NCBI GenBank assembly: GCA_902626435.1
Contig: CACOFO010000001.1
Coordinates: forward strand, 1 to 64,000
Reading direction: 5' to 3'
DNA: 64,000 nucleotides
Source of the DNA: an uncultured Prochlorococcus sp.
GTDB taxonomy: Bacteria > Cyanobacteriota > Cyanobacteriia > PCC-6307 > Cyanobiaceae
Shown piece by piece: positions 1-8,341 of the stretch. The notes below the pieces were generated by a model, which ran no database searches, had not been told where the DNA came from, and saw only the letters and a list, made by a program, of their open reading frames with translations. The stretch's first letter is position 1. Every line of letters starts with the position of its first letter. Position numbers and translations under genes: made by a program.

Positions 1-149
1 AAAAAAGCTTCCCAAAAAGAAGTTTAGGAAAATGAAGAATTATCAAATAAAAAAGTCTGAAAATCAAAGAATTTATTATATCCTTTTTGTTTTTTAATTC
101 TTAAAACAAAAAAATAATGCTATCTTAATCAAAATAATTCTAGAATTTT

Positions 150-284
150 ATGAGAGTAAAGCTTGAACCAGAGACAGCATTCATTGGGAAAAAATTTGCA
201 TATATATTTATCGGTGTAATTTTTAGTCTTAATGCTATGACTTTTATTTGGTTTTTTTTAATCTCAGACTTATTGACTAAGTAG
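150..284 (+). CDS. Small one-span membrane protein, unknown
   Basis: A 44-codon frame with an ATG start. The first 14 residues are polar and charged, and about residues 17-39 form one hydrophobic span rich in Phe, Ile and Leu. I do not recognise the family. It is isolated on the + strand, 85 bases before the end of the opposing hli gene. The layout, a short charged head followed by one membrane helix, is shared by many small genes in this region, which favours a real gene over chance. Confidence 0.45.
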   Translation: MRVKLEPETAFIGKKFAYIFIGVIFSLNAMTFIWFFLISDLLTK

Positions 285-369
285 GTTAAAGTTAAAGAAA
301 ATTATTAGATATTAATTTTTTTTGTATTAATTATTTGAGACAAAACCTAAAAAGAATTTAGAACGTATA

Positions 370-576
370 TTAAAAAATTCCAGGTATGATCTGCCCTGTA
401 GTTATGTAAGCACCTAGCAGTGCAACAAATCCAACCATTGCCCATCTGCCATTTACTTTTTCTGCATTTTGGGGGTACCCTTCATAAGAAACTGATTCAT
501 CTATATAAGGCCTAGTTTCGGAAGGGAACATATTTTGTCTTCCACCTGATTCTGTAGTAACTTCAGAGTTTGACAT
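370..576 (-). CDS. hli: High-light-inducible protein (HLIP)
   Basis: A 68-residue single-helix member of the chlorophyll a/b-binding-like superfamily. HLIPs sit in the thylakoid membrane and protect the photosystems and chlorophyll biosynthesis under light stress (family knowledge). The signature is visible at residues 39-50: E-x-x-N-G-R-W-A-M-V-G-F, which carries the Glu and Asn/Arg used for pigment binding and helix pairing. It is followed by a hydrophobic stretch and the typical tail TTGQIIPGIF. The N-terminal half is polar and variable, as usual. This is the only one of the three hli genes here with a full canonical motif. Confidence 0.93.
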   Translation of the reverse strand: MSNSEVTTESGGRQNMFPSETRPYIDESVSYEGYPQNAEKVNGRWAMVGFVALLGAYITTGQIIPGIF

Positions 577-819
577 TAAAATAAAAGTAATTGTTAACTA
601 AAGTAACACAAATATTAACTTATGTAAACCAAGTACATGGAAAATATCCTTTCGGGAGTATTTGATAATTATTGTGTAGCAGTTTTGTTAAACGAAATTT
701 ATTTATTGAAAAAAATTTTAAATAAATTATTTATTTAATAAAATTTATAGAAAAAATATTTGAAGTAAGCATTTATACTCACAATAAGTAATTTTACTTA
801 GTAAGATACTATAAGCATT

Positions 820-915
820 TAGGAAGTGCTTAGCTGGTTAACATCAGGTAAACTGAAGCTAACTTGGTCGTCATGAGCTTGCGGGTGGGATACTTGTAAG
901 CTCTTTTATTTTTTA
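820..915 (+). ncRNA. Candidate small RNA of about 90 nt
   Basis: This stretch has no plausible ORF and is richer in G and C than its flanks. A -10-like TACTAT lies at 807-812. A small hairpin, CAG-GTAAA-CTG, sits near 845-855, and a strong terminator hairpin ends the unit at 875-912. The size and two-hairpin layout resemble the Yfr2-5 family of picocyanobacterial RNAs, but I cannot confirm membership by eye. Promoter and 5' end are inferred. Confidence 0.5.
875..912 (+). terminator. Intrinsic terminator of the candidate small RNA
   Basis: An 11-base-pair stem joins GAGCTTGCGGG (875-885) and CTTGTAAGCTC (893-903), with three G-U pairs and a 7-nt loop. It is followed at once by TTTTATTTTTT. 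It is one of the strongest intrinsic terminators in the first 15 kb and is not placed after any protein gene. Confidence 0.7.
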
Positions 916-1022
916 AAAGAAAAAAAATTAAATAGTTTATTACTGAAAAATCATTAGAGTCCAATAAAGTGCTTGTCAAAAAATAATTCTTTTGCTATAG
1001 AAATATAGAATACATAATAGTT

Positions 1023-1124
1023 ATGTCCATAGATTTTATTCTTATTCCCGCTTGTATTTTTATCATCCTTTTTCTTTTTAATCGAGAAAATAGAATCTAC
1101 AACAGAAATCAAAAAGCTAAGTAA
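1023..1124 (+). CDS. Very small one-span membrane protein, unknown
   Basis: A 33-residue frame from ATG. Residues 4-20 are continuously hydrophobic (mostly Ile, Phe, Leu), and the tail is polar and basic with five Asn and several Arg/Lys. This is the reverse of the charge order in the 150-284 gene. No family recognised. No strong ribosome-binding site is visible, which is normal in this genome. It could be chance, but the clean hydrophobic-then-basic split is typical of real small membrane proteins. Confidence 0.4.
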   Translation: MSIDFILIPACIFIILFLFNRENRIYNRNQKAK

Positions 1125-1554
1125 CTAAAATTTTACAAGAGTTTTTAATAATAAGCTTCAATAAAATAATTTTTTATCTTATTCAAAGATTCCGAAAAAT
1201 TTCTTATTTAGAAATAAATGAGAATATTAGAAAGTTAAAAAGGGGAACTATTTTAAATTTTTATTTAAAGTTAATTTTCTCCAATATAATCTTGAACTGT
1301 TAATCTGATTTAATTTTTGTTGGCAGTGTAAACATATACACTTTTGCAATAAAGGTTTATTTTTCATTAATTGCCCTTTTTTTTAAAGAAACCAAATTTT
1401 TTAAATAACTGCAAGTACAAAAAAATTCTTTTTTATTTAATTTTGAAAATTTATATCAAAAAGTGGTCTGCTTAACCAATAATTTTTAATTGATCTCTAA
1501 ATCATTGATATTTTATAATGCTAGAAAACATAATAAAAATCAAATAAATTACTT
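1125..1554. other. Gene-free AT-rich spacer
   Basis: No supported gene in about 430 bases. The only structure I see is a short perfect hairpin, AGTGTA-AACATA-TACACT, at 1325-1342 followed by TTTT. It could be a weak terminator or a small RNA end. The last part must contain the promoter of the permease gene. Confidence 0.5.
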
Positions 1555-2754
1555 TTGAAACTTTCAAATCAATTACTATTTAAAAAAAATGTAAAAAAAA
1601 TAATTACTCCTTGGTATTCAATGCCTCTTATAGATAGATGGTTATTAGGACAAATTATACCTCCTATGATATTTGCCATTTCTGCTTTTACGGTTATTTC
1701 ATTATCTGTTGGGGTAATGTTTGATCTCATAAGGAAGATAGTTGAGTATGGATTACCTCTATTACAAGCTTTAAAAGCTTTAATTTATAGCCTTCCTAGC
1801 TTTTTGGTTTTGTCATTTCCAATGGCTGTTTTATTGTCCACACTATTATCTTATGGAAAACTATCAGCAAATTCTGAATTATTAGCTTTAAGATCTTTAG
1901 GAATTACAACATCTCGAATTATAGCTCCAGCCATTGCAGTTTCAATATGCATGACAGGATTAACTTTTTATTTCAATGATAATTTAGTTCCAACTAGTAA
2001 TAAACTTGCTGAATCAACTTTAAGATCTGGAATAGGAAGTTCATTTAACAAAGGAAAAAATAACATTATTTTTACTAGAAAAGGATCAAGAATAGCTCCT
2101 AACACTAATAAACCAACAAAAGTAAATACATACTTAACGCATATTTTTTATGCCTCTAAGTTTGAAAATAATATAATGAGAGAAGTTACAGTTTTAGACT
2201 TTTCCAGAGAAAATATAAAGCAGATTCTTACAGCAAATAGTGCCATCTTTGATAAAGATAATTCTTCCTGGATCTTTTCAGATGGAAGTATTGTTTCAAC
2301 TGATTCAATGGGTCAAACAACAAATATTAAATTTAAACAATATATATACCCTTTTGTTGAAGGCCCATTAGATCTGGGGAAAGTCCCAAAGGATGCAAGC
2401 GATATGTCTTTAAAAGAAGCCTTTGAGGCTGAAAGAATATATAAAAAGATAGGAAATCTTAAGGAGATTAGAAAAATTCAAGTAAGAATTCAAGAAAAAT
2501 TCACTTTACCTTGTGCATGTTTGGTTTTTGGACTAATAGGTAGTATCTTGGGATCTAAATCTAATTTAAGATCTTCAAAAAGTCAGGGGTTCGGATTGAG
2601 TGTAATTCTCATTTTAGTTTATTATGTTATATCGTTTATATGCAGTTCTTTTGGCGTTAAGGGATTACTTCCTCCAATAATCGCAGCTTGGTTTCCAGTA
2701 GTATTTTCTCTATTTGGTGGATTTTATTTCTTAAGAAAATCAAGTTCTATATAA
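1555..2754 (+). CDS. LptF/LptG (YjgP/YjgQ) family permease
   Basis: A 399-residue inner-membrane protein of the LptF/LptG family, the membrane half of the LptB2FG exporter that extracts lipopolysaccharide (family knowledge). Membrane segments are visible near residues 30-52, 60-85 and 100-125, then a long periplasmic beta-rich domain (about 130-300), then three C-terminal helices at about 320-340, 345-370 and 373-393. Length matches the family. The start given is TTG at 1555. An in-frame ATG at 1621, just before a conserved-looking RWLLGQIIPP segment, is an equally good start and would remove 22 Lys-rich residues. No second permease or LptB ATPase lies beside it. Confidence 0.88.
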   Translation: MKLSNQLLFKKNVKKIITPWYSMPLIDRWLLGQIIPPMIFAISAFTVISLSVGVMFDLIRKIVEYGLPLLQALKALIYSLPSFLVLSFPMAVLLSTLLSYGKLSANSELLALRSLGITTSRIIAPAIAVSICMTGLTFYFNDNLVPTSNKLAESTLRSGIGSSFNKGKNNIIFTRKGSRIAPNTNKPTKVNTYLTHIFYASKFENNIMREVTVLDFSRENIKQILTANSAIFDKDNSSWIFSDGSIVSTDSMGQTTNIKFKQYIYPFVEGPLDLGKVPKDASDMSLKEAFEAERIYKKIGNLKEIRKIQVRIQEKFTLPCACLVFGLIGSILGSKSNLRSSKSQGFGLSVILILVYYVISFICSSFGVKGLLPPIIAAWFPVVFSLFGGFYFLRKSSSI

Positions 2755-2905
2755 TACTTTATTTAATAAATCAGAATATTTTGTCTAGCAGAAAAAATAT
2801 CATAGTATTGAATAAACCAAGAGGGGACATATTTATTTTAAATCTTATCTATTCTTTTATAACCATACCAATCAGGATTATTATTTTTTTCAATAAAATT
2901 ATTCT

Positions 2906-3049
2906 TTAATTAAACCAGCCTTTTTTCTTTGATTTAACATCTGGAGAAGTCTTAATCTTAGGTGATTCATCAGTTCTTCCTTTAATAATCATTAAAGGAA
3001 CAATTGCCCATAGGGCTAAAAATAGTATCCAGAATAAGTAAATGTTCAT
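2906..3049 (-). CDS. Small one-span membrane protein with basic tail
   Basis: A 47-residue frame. Residues 4-22 are a membrane helix containing Trp, Leu and Phe. Residues 24-47 are polar with a Lys-rich end (KSKKKGWFN). It is convergent with the permease gene. I do not recognise the family. Residue use is protein-like rather than random, since the helix, a charged cap and a tail are cleanly separated. Confidence 0.6.
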   Translation of the reverse strand: MNIYLFWILFLALWAIVPLMIIKGRTDESPKIKTSPDVKSKKKGWFN

Positions 3050-3397
3050 AAAATTAAAATCATTATATTAATAATAAACTCGATAAAAAGATATCTGTGA
3101 GTTTCTTTTTAAAGTTCAGATTTAGATGTATGATAGCATTATATTTATTTAGAAATACAGGAATTTATTGAAAAAATAGTTTTTAAATATGTAAAAATAT
3201 CAGTTTTAAAATTATAAATTATTCTAATTAAAATATATGAAAAATCAATTAAAAATATTTGCACTTTAAATTATCACTGCTTTGCTTCAGAAGATGTGGA
3301 GTGCTTTTTTATGATGACATCATGAAAATTTTATTCGCGTATTTTATTCTAACAAATTCTTTTATATTAAGAATTTCTTTAGCAAGAGTTTAATTAG
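3050..3397. other. Intergenic region without a supported gene
   Basis: About 350 bases with no convincing ORF. Two weak structures are visible. One is AAACTC...GAGTTT followed by CTTTTT at about 3074-3109, a possible + strand terminator. The other is the imperfect palindrome ATGATGACATCAT at about 3312-3324. Either could belong to an unrecognised short RNA. Confidence 0.4.
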
Positions 3398-3553
3398 ATG
3401 AAACGATGTGATTTATGTCATAAACCTCATAAAGTTCATTATAGGTCTAAATCCATAATTCATAAGAAATGGATTTTTTGTTGTAAAGAATGTTGGGATC
3501 TTATTTCTAAACATACAAACTATTCCTATGGTGGGACAAGAAAGTCAAAATAA
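3398..3553 (+). CDS. Small zinc-ribbon-like protein
   Basis: A 51-residue basic protein from ATG. Cysteine pairs CDLC (residues 4-7) and CCKEC (28-32) are spaced like a four-Cys zinc ribbon. Lys, Arg and His are abundant throughout, suggesting nucleic-acid or ribosome contact. This is an inference from composition. It stands alone on the + strand. I do not recognise a named family. Confidence 0.7.
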   Translation: MKRCDLCHKPHKVHYRSKSIIHKKWIFCCKECWDLISKHTNYSYGGTRKSK

Positions 3554-3639
3554 TTTATTTTCCAGCGAACTAGCTTATAAAAAAAATGAATAAAAATTAA
3601 CAACTAAATAAAATATTTTAGAAAAAGGATTCTATTTTT

Positions 3640-4116
3640 CTAAAAAAAATCTTTAAACTCTTTTTTTATAGACTTATATTCAAGATTAATATCTTTAATA
3701 AATTCATCTACTTCTTTTTTTATATTTTTATATTCATTAATTTTTTGTTTGCTTTTATCATAGAAAATCGTTTCAAATTTTCCTGGATTTGCTACCTCAA
3801 TCCAATATCCTGCTAAACAATAAATTTGGTTTGGAATAAAAGTTAAAAAAAATAATTTGTTGGAATTTTTATATTGATCAATTATCTTATTAGCGAAATT
3901 ACCTTTAGTTTTATTAATCCCAAATAGAGTAATATCTTTTGCTAAAGACTTAAAATTCCTCGAGAATTTCTTACTTTTTCTTAATGAATTTCTAGAAATG
4001 ATTTTTTCTAGAGAATAACAATAATCTAAAAAATTTGTATTTTCTTGTTTTGAGGGATATATAGCTATAAATGAACTAAAAAGTAAAAAAGAAGTTAATA
4101 GTAATTTCTTAAACAT
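3640..4116 (-). CDS. Secreted or lipid-anchored hypothetical protein
   Basis: I chose the ATG at 4116 because it puts a good signal peptide at the N-terminus: Met-Phe-Lys-Lys followed by about 15 hydrophobic residues. A longer frame reaches 4161 but adds a hydrophobic stretch in front of the Lys pair. The mature part, about 135 residues, is Lys-rich and mostly helical, with two Cys residues (in DYCYS and IYCLAGYW) that could form a disulfide. The last 40 residues look like an amphipathic or coiled helix. Family not recognised. Confidence 0.6.
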   Translation of the reverse strand: MFKKLLLTSFLLFSSFIAIYPSKQENTNFLDYCYSLEKIISRNSLRKSKKFSRNFKSLAKDITLFGINKTKGNFANKIIDQYKNSNKLFFLTFIPNQIYCLAGYWIEVANPGKFETIFYDKSKQKINEYKNIKKEVDEFIKDINLEYKSIKKEFKDFF

Positions 4117-4308
4117 TTTTATTTGAGTTAAGTTTACTATTATATAAAAATAAAAAGACAATTCATAATTTAGTCTAAAGCTAGTCTAAAAAATTCATTT
4201 CAATTAAATAGAATCCTTTTCAATGAGAAAACTTTTCTTGAAAAATTTTAAAATTATTTCTGACTAATTACTTATCAAACGAATAAATTTTTTTCTTATA
4301 ATAAGATT

Positions 4309-4689
4309 ATGAAAAATTCTTTTTTGAAAAATAAAAGTTTCAAATCTTTCTTAGATTTTTTTTCAAGATTATCAATTTCAGCAATATTTATCTCAGCCAT
4401 ACCTAACAAAATTAATGATTTTGAGAGAACAGTTGAGTATATTTCTTCTAAAGGTATTCCTGAACCTATTTCATCTATTCTTCTAGTAGGAGCCATTATA
4501 TGTCTTATCTTTGGTTCTGGATTTTTTATATTTGGAGAAAATCAAAAAATCGGTTCAGTCTTTTTATTACTATTTCTTATCCCAACAACAATAATTTTTC
4601 ATGTATTCCCTTTGCATCAAAAAGCAGTATTTATGAATCTTGGATTGATAGGTGGATTAATTATTGCTGCAATAAGAGAACCAAAATAA
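4309..4689 (+). CDS. DoxX-like membrane protein
   Basis: A 126-residue protein with four hydrophobic segments (about 19-35, 53-74, 79-98 and 106-122). It has the DoxX-type features R-L-S-I-S-A-I-F-I near the first helix, a short helix ending in K-G-I-P, and a G-x-x-G-F turn between helices 2 and 3. DoxX-family proteins are small quinone-linked or redox-related membrane proteins, but their role in picocyanobacteria is not settled. It is a single gene with no obvious partners nearby. Confidence 0.75.
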   Translation: MKNSFLKNKSFKSFLDFFSRLSISAIFISAIPNKINDFERTVEYISSKGIPEPISSILLVGAIICLIFGSGFFIFGENQKIGSVFLLLFLIPTTIIFHVFPLHQKAVFMNLGLIGGLIIAAIREPK

Positions 4690-4720
4690 AAAAACTTTAT
4701 TAAACAAAACTAGATATTTT

Positions 4721-4915
4721 TTATTTTTTTTCTCTTAGTTCTTCTAAGCAATTCGCAATATGAATTAATTCATAAACCTCTTTGCTATCGTATTTTTTAT
4801 TAGGAATTCCACTTCCTATTTCTATGCCTCTCTCTTTCATCTTCTTTAATATCAATTCTTGTCTTTGCATACTTGACATAGACTTAAATCTTTTAATTCG
4901 TTCTTGTTTATTCAC
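4721..4915 (-). CDS. Small soluble hypothetical protein
   Basis: A 64-residue, strongly basic protein with helical composition. It starts with a Lys/Arg-rich segment and has a conserved-looking GIEIGSGIPNKKYDSKEVYELI core. No Cys residues or membrane segment. It is convergent with the DoxX-like gene at 31 bases distance. I do not recognise the family. Even codon use and the absence of long hydrophobic runs support a real gene. Confidence 0.6.
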   Translation of the reverse strand: MNKQERIKRFKSMSSMQRQELILKKMKERGIEIGSGIPNKKYDSKEVYELIHIANCLEELREKK

Positions 4916-4957
4916 TAGATCTTAATTTAGTTAAAAAATTTTTTTAGGTTATTTCAT

Positions 4958-5080
4958 TTAGCGATTCATTAAATAAGTAAGAAATCCAGTAAATGTAAGT
5001 AATTTAAATCCAATAAAGAAAGGCAAATATTTTTTGACCTTTTTACCAATAGGTAATAATTTGTTTGATGAATTGATCAT
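4958..5080 (-). CDS. Very small one-span membrane protein
   Basis: A 40-residue frame with ATG start. Residues 1-18 are polar and basic (several Lys). Residues 19-37 are a membrane helix with the repeated Phe/Thr pattern FKLLTFTGFLTYL. It lies 42 bases upstream of the 64-residue gene on the same strand, so the two may be cotranscribed. Family unknown. Confidence 0.5.
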   Translation of the reverse strand: MINSSNKLLPIGKKVKKYLPFFIGFKLLTFTGFLTYLMNR

Positions 5081-5203
5081 GATTTACACTAAAAATCTAA
5101 TTCTTGCAAACATCTTAACGAATTTTTTTTAAAATTTTCCTATTTCGATTTATACATTTAAAATAGTAGATCTACCCTAGAAGGGATACTTCACTTATTT
5201 TTT

Positions 5204-5590
5204 ATGAATGATAAAGAAACAATAATGTCATTATTAAATGAGTTTGCTAATCCAAAAAAAATGGCTTCATTTTTTATTGATAATGCGACTCCAGATTTTT
5301 TATTCATAAGACCGAGTGGTAATCCTATTGATGCAAAAGGGTTCGAACAAATGATTACTGCTGATATAGTTCAAGAAAAGGCAGAAATAACCAAAATTCA
5401 CCGATTCGAATTTTTAAGCGAAAATATAGTAATGTGCATTTTTGCACTAGGTTCAAAATTTACTTATAAAGGTATACCTAATGATGACTTACCGACAGTT
5501 ACGTCAATTTTTAAAAAAGTAAATAATGTTTGGCAAATTCACTGGATGCAAAGATCTACAGGAAATTCGGATATATCTTTATGGAATTAG
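5204..5590 (+). CDS. NTF2-like / SnoaL-like fold protein
   Basis: A 128-residue soluble protein. The pattern is an N-terminal helix, a PDFLFIRPSGNPIDAKGFEQMI segment, alternating strands (ITKIHRFEFL, NIVMCIFAL, LPTVTSIFKK) and the ending NNVWQIHWMQRSTG. This is the classic NTF2/SnoaL/DUF4440 order, where the last two strands close the cone. Such proteins bind small ligands or act as isomerases. No substrate can be inferred. The fold assignment is fair and the function unknown. Confidence 0.7.
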   Translation: MNDKETIMSLLNEFANPKKMASFFIDNATPDFLFIRPSGNPIDAKGFEQMITADIVQEKAEITKIHRFEFLSENIVMCIFALGSKFTYKGIPNDDLPTVTSIFKKVNNVWQIHWMQRSTGNSDISLWN

Positions 5591-6349
5591 CAAAGAATAT
5601 ACCTTTTTATGTTGCTACTACTTGTAGGTAATTCTTTTTTGGGATTAATAAATTATTTTATAAAATAGATACATCAAAAAACAATAACTAGTAACTATTT
5701 ATTTTTTTAGTAAACAATTGCTTATTTTTTGCTAAGTAATTTAATTTTCAGAAAGAATTAAAACTTTAGAAAGACTAACGCCTATATCTAAAGCTAATAA
5801 AGCAATGAGTAACTTACTCATTTTTGAGAACTCTCAACTATTTTTTTGTAAAGTTCTTCAGAAATAGGTTGCATAACCTTTTAAAAATCTAATTACAAAT
5901 TTAGCTATTTCTAAATTAATTTATCGTTACTTAATATACGAATATATGAATTTTTAAATAGGCAGAAAATATATTCACAATAAGTTTTTCTTATAATGTA
6001 TTAATAAATACTGAGCTAAAAAACTTCAGTTAATTCGTCAAATTTTTAAAAAAATTGAAATCCTATTTCAAGTCAATAGATCCTCTTTAAGTTAGCTTTA
6101 TAACCTTTTCTTTTTTTTTTCTAAAAATAATACGAAGACTTTCCAGTAAAATATAAATTTACCATGAGGCAGCTCCTAAACTTACTAAAGTCACCTTCCT
6201 ATGGCTTGAGTCTTACTGCGGTCTATCAAATAGTAGATCGGACGATTTTCTAGTATTTACTACAATCCATATGTAAAGTATTGATGCTTAGATATCAACA
6301 ATTAATAAAAAGCAAACTTTAATTTAAAATTAGATTCTGCTCTCGTGAA
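5591..6349. other. Long gap with weak small-ORF and RNA candidates
   Basis: No firmly supported gene in about 760 bases. Three weak items are present. On the minus strand, 5818-5874 (18 codons) and 5741-5821 (26 codons, hydrophobic) overlap by ATGA. On the plus strand, 6164-6253 encodes 29 residues starting MRQLLNLLKS in a locally GC-richer patch. That patch also forms an imperfect hairpin, AATAGTAGA with TCTAGTATT (about 6228-6256), so it could instead be a structured RNA. Confidence 0.35.
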
Positions 6350-6448
6350 CTACCTAAAAAGAATAAAGAACATATAACTACGAGTAAGTCCCATAAAAAC
6401 TGAACCAAATGCTAAAAAAAAACAAATAGGGCAATGTGCTAATCCCAT
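6350..6448 (-). CDS. Very small one-span membrane protein
   Basis: A 32-residue frame. Its start overlaps the stop of the preceding gene as TAATG, which suggests translational coupling. After MGLAHCPIC the rest is a Phe- and Met-rich membrane helix with one Arg pair near the end. The two Cys residues in a C-P-x-C arrangement are unusual in so short a protein. Family unknown. The coupling to its neighbour is the main support. Confidence 0.5.
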   Translation of the reverse strand: MGLAHCPICFFLAFGSVFMGLTRSYMFFILFR

Positions 6449-6543
6449 TATTTATTTTCCAATAAAAATTTTAATTCAGCCTCTGCATTTAGAATTTCAA
6501 TTCTTCTCTTGAATAGTTTAAAAGTTTTAATTATTTTTTTCAA
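6448..6543 (-). CDS. Very small basic amphipathic protein
   Basis: A 31-residue frame starting at TTG. It is a Lys/Arg-rich amphipathic helix (KKIIKTFKLFKRR...) ending with a Glu/Ala/Leu segment. Its stop TAA overlaps the ATG of the 32-residue gene as TAATG. It may be a short leader peptide that controls translation of that gene. The start codon is not certain. Confidence 0.4.
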   Translation of the reverse strand: MKKIIKTFKLFKRRIEILNAEAELKFLLENK

Positions 6544-6709
6544 AATAAAACCTTATTTAGGCATCAACAATAATATTATTCTAAGAATGAAAATATCAAT
6601 GAGCAAAAATACTGAATCTATTGATATAACTATAATCTTGTAGCATAGTGATACAATAAATAACACCAACATATCCTTAGATAATCTTATTAAATTAACC
6701 GATAAAGAC

Positions 6710-6898
6710 TTATTCCGAATCAAATATAATAATTGGCAATCTAGCCATCTGGCAGTGCCATTTTTCATTTACAAAAAGTGAGTGAGCCAAAGCCTTATAG
6801 TGCAATTTTTTCTTAATCAATATTAATCTATCCTTTATGAGATAAATATCTTGATTGCTTGATAAATTTATTTTGTATATTGCTATTACAAAAATCAT
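6710..6898 (-). CDS. Doubtful small hypothetical protein
   Basis: A 62-residue frame that begins hydrophobic and becomes mixed, with a protein-like second half (HYKALAHSLF...KWHCQMARLP). A second minus-strand frame (6553-6768) overlaps its end by 59 bases and is mostly Ile/Leu, so I prefer this one. Neither has a clear ribosome-binding site. Family unknown. It could be an eroded gene. Confidence 0.3.
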   Translation of the reverse strand: MIFVIAIYKINLSSNQDIYLIKDRLILIKKKLHYKALAHSLFVNEKWHCQMARLPIIIFDSE

Positions 6899-6928
6899 GA
6901 GGTTATTTAAATTAGTTACTAAATAATC

Positions 6929-7048
6929 ATGGAGAAATCTTTAGTCAACTTCTTTTACTGGATACTAATAAAATTAGCCGAATCTCATTATGGGGAATCA
7001 TTTTTATCTATAGAAGTTCCTTCTAATTCAATTAAAAGTTTTTCTTGA
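6929..7048 (+). CDS. Small 'MEKS' family protein, copy 1
   Basis: A 39-residue protein. Residues 1-23 align almost position by position with the 35-residue product at 9490-9597: both have MEKS, then N-F-x-Y-W-I-L-x-K, then A-E-S-x-Y-G-x-S. The C-terminal tails differ. The first 14 residues are aromatic and hydrophobic, giving a short amphipathic or membrane-surface helix. Having a second copy 2.5 kb away shows this is a real family. Function unknown. Confidence 0.72.
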   Translation: MEKSLVNFFYWILIKLAESHYGESFLSIEVPSNSIKSFS

Positions 7049-7205
7049 TTTTATAAAGTTTTTTATTTGAAGGTTTAAATATTTAAATTCATAGCTTTCT
7101 AAACATTGAATAACTTATTTGAGTTAAGTTAGTTGATTATCTCTATTGCAAATAAAAATAAGATTGTTAATCTTGCACTTAAATAATACTTAATTTCTTA
7201 AACTG

Positions 7206-7415
7206 ATGCAATTTGATCATTTAAATTCCAACGAAGATGATAACCTCATGTCAATAGAAGATTTAAAGGCTTTACGTCTTCGAAAAAAGAAAATTGAAAG
7301 TGACAAGAAAGCCAGAAAATATATCCAGGCTATAAATCAAAGATATAGAAAAATGAGTTCCCAAAAAAGTAATGACTTTTTTAGGCATATGAAACCTTTT
7401 AAAAAAGCCGCATAA
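7206..7415 (+). CDS. Small highly charged helical protein
   Basis: A 69-residue protein with ATG start. The first 20 residues are acidic, and residues 20-69 are very rich in Lys/Arg with a predicted long helix. It has no Cys and no membrane segment. The acidic-then-basic layout suggests an RNA- or protein-binding adaptor, but that is inference only. It is alone on the + strand with gaps on both sides. Confidence 0.6.
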   Translation: MQFDHLNSNEDDNLMSIEDLKALRLRKKKIESDKKARKYIQAINQRYRKMSSQKSNDFFRHMKPFKKAA

Positions 7416-7753
7416 ATTATCAATCTTGATTCTTTTTTTAATTTATTTAAATTTGCATCTTTTAGAGTAGTATTTTCATATATTTTCTTTGGAAGAGTTT
7501 CACCAAGAGGGGGCGCTTTTGAACCCTACTTTCAGGAGATATTTTTTAATTTAAACTAGGTTTAAAATAATACTTTCTTAAAATGTTAAACTGATTTAAA
7601 TTTTTTTAAATTTTGTTATCACCACTTTATAAAAATACTGTATCTACAAATAAATCCTCTTATTAAAAAAAGAAAAGTTTTAGTCATGGACTCATATCAC
7701 TAAATTTATAGACTTTTTTTAATAATTATAAAATTTTTCATTTGAGATTTTTA
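7416..7753. other. Gap with a GC-richer patch
   Basis: No gene supported in about 340 bases. A patch at about 7490-7550 is richer in G and C and contains an AGAGGGGGCGC segment followed by a TTCAGGAGATATTTTTT run. It could be the end of a small RNA, but I cannot pair a convincing stem. Confidence 0.35.
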
Positions 7754-7957
7754 ATGGCTTCACCTACTAGTTGGGAATTCTATAAAGAATTTGAAACTAA
7801 GATTTTATGGGTCAAGATTTGTGCTCAAGATTTAGAAGTATTAGATATTTCAATCAATAAATGGTGGAAGAAAAGATATCCGGAATACAAAATCAGAGTG
7901 GTTTCTAAAAAAGAATTTGAACTTATAAAAATGCAAGCTAAGAAAAAGGAGAAATAA
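7754..7957 (+). CDS. Small soluble hypothetical protein
   Basis: A 67-residue protein. I chose the ATG at 7754 (MASPTSWEFYKEF) over a TTG four codons upstream because the TTG adds only MRFL. The middle contains a hydrophobic stretch and a WWKKRYPEY segment, and the end is Lys-rich. The composition fits a small globular alpha/beta protein. No family recognised and no partner on the same strand within 380 bases. Confidence 0.62.
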   Translation: MASPTSWEFYKEFETKILWVKICAQDLEVLDISINKWWKKRYPEYKIRVVSKKEFELIKMQAKKKEK

Positions 7958-8341
7958 AATTATCCTTTAGTAAATTTTGATGCTAAATATTTAATTTATA
8001 AAGTTAGGATTAATTCGCTACATCAACGAATATATGAACTCTACATTTTCAAAAATATCAAATTTAAAACTTAACAGTCTTTTTAAATAGCTATTACTCT
8101 TACATCATCAACTTTATTCTTCTATGCCTTGGGTCAATCACCAATTTTTAAAAATGTTCTTGCAAGTGCATTTTCTTGTTCTAGTTAAATAAAATACTAT
8201 TTTTAAAGAGAATCTAAAAGGCAAAAATAGACAGTGATTCATAGTCGATCTAAAATTAGTGGGGAAATACCCCCTTTTTTTTATATCTAATAGGTTTATT
8301 GCCGAAAAGATTATGAAGCTTCTTATTTCTCTTATCAGCTG
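7958..8341. other. Gap with no supported gene
   Basis: About 380 AT-rich bases. A 69-codon frame exists on the minus strand (8138-8347), but its composition is not protein-like and it overlaps the start of the next gene. The end of the gap should hold the promoter of the overlapping small-gene chain. Confidence 0.4.

Noticed and set aside
32-97. A 21-codon frame at the left edge.
   Set aside because: Too short, Lys/Tyr/Phe composition expected from AT-rich sequence, and no ribosome-binding site.
642-664. AATATCC-TTTC-GGGAGTATT hairpin upstream of the first hli gene.
   Set aside because: Bulged, lies in a probable promoter region and has no T-run on the hli strand, so I did not call a terminator.
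2688-2909. A 73-codon frame beyond the permease gene.
   Set aside because: It mostly overlaps the permease end in another frame and continues into AT-rich spacer with a chance-like Ile/Phe product.
6553-6768. A 71-codon hydrophobic frame on the minus strand.
   Set aside because: Almost entirely Ile/Leu/Val as expected from AT-rich DNA, and it overlaps a slightly better frame.
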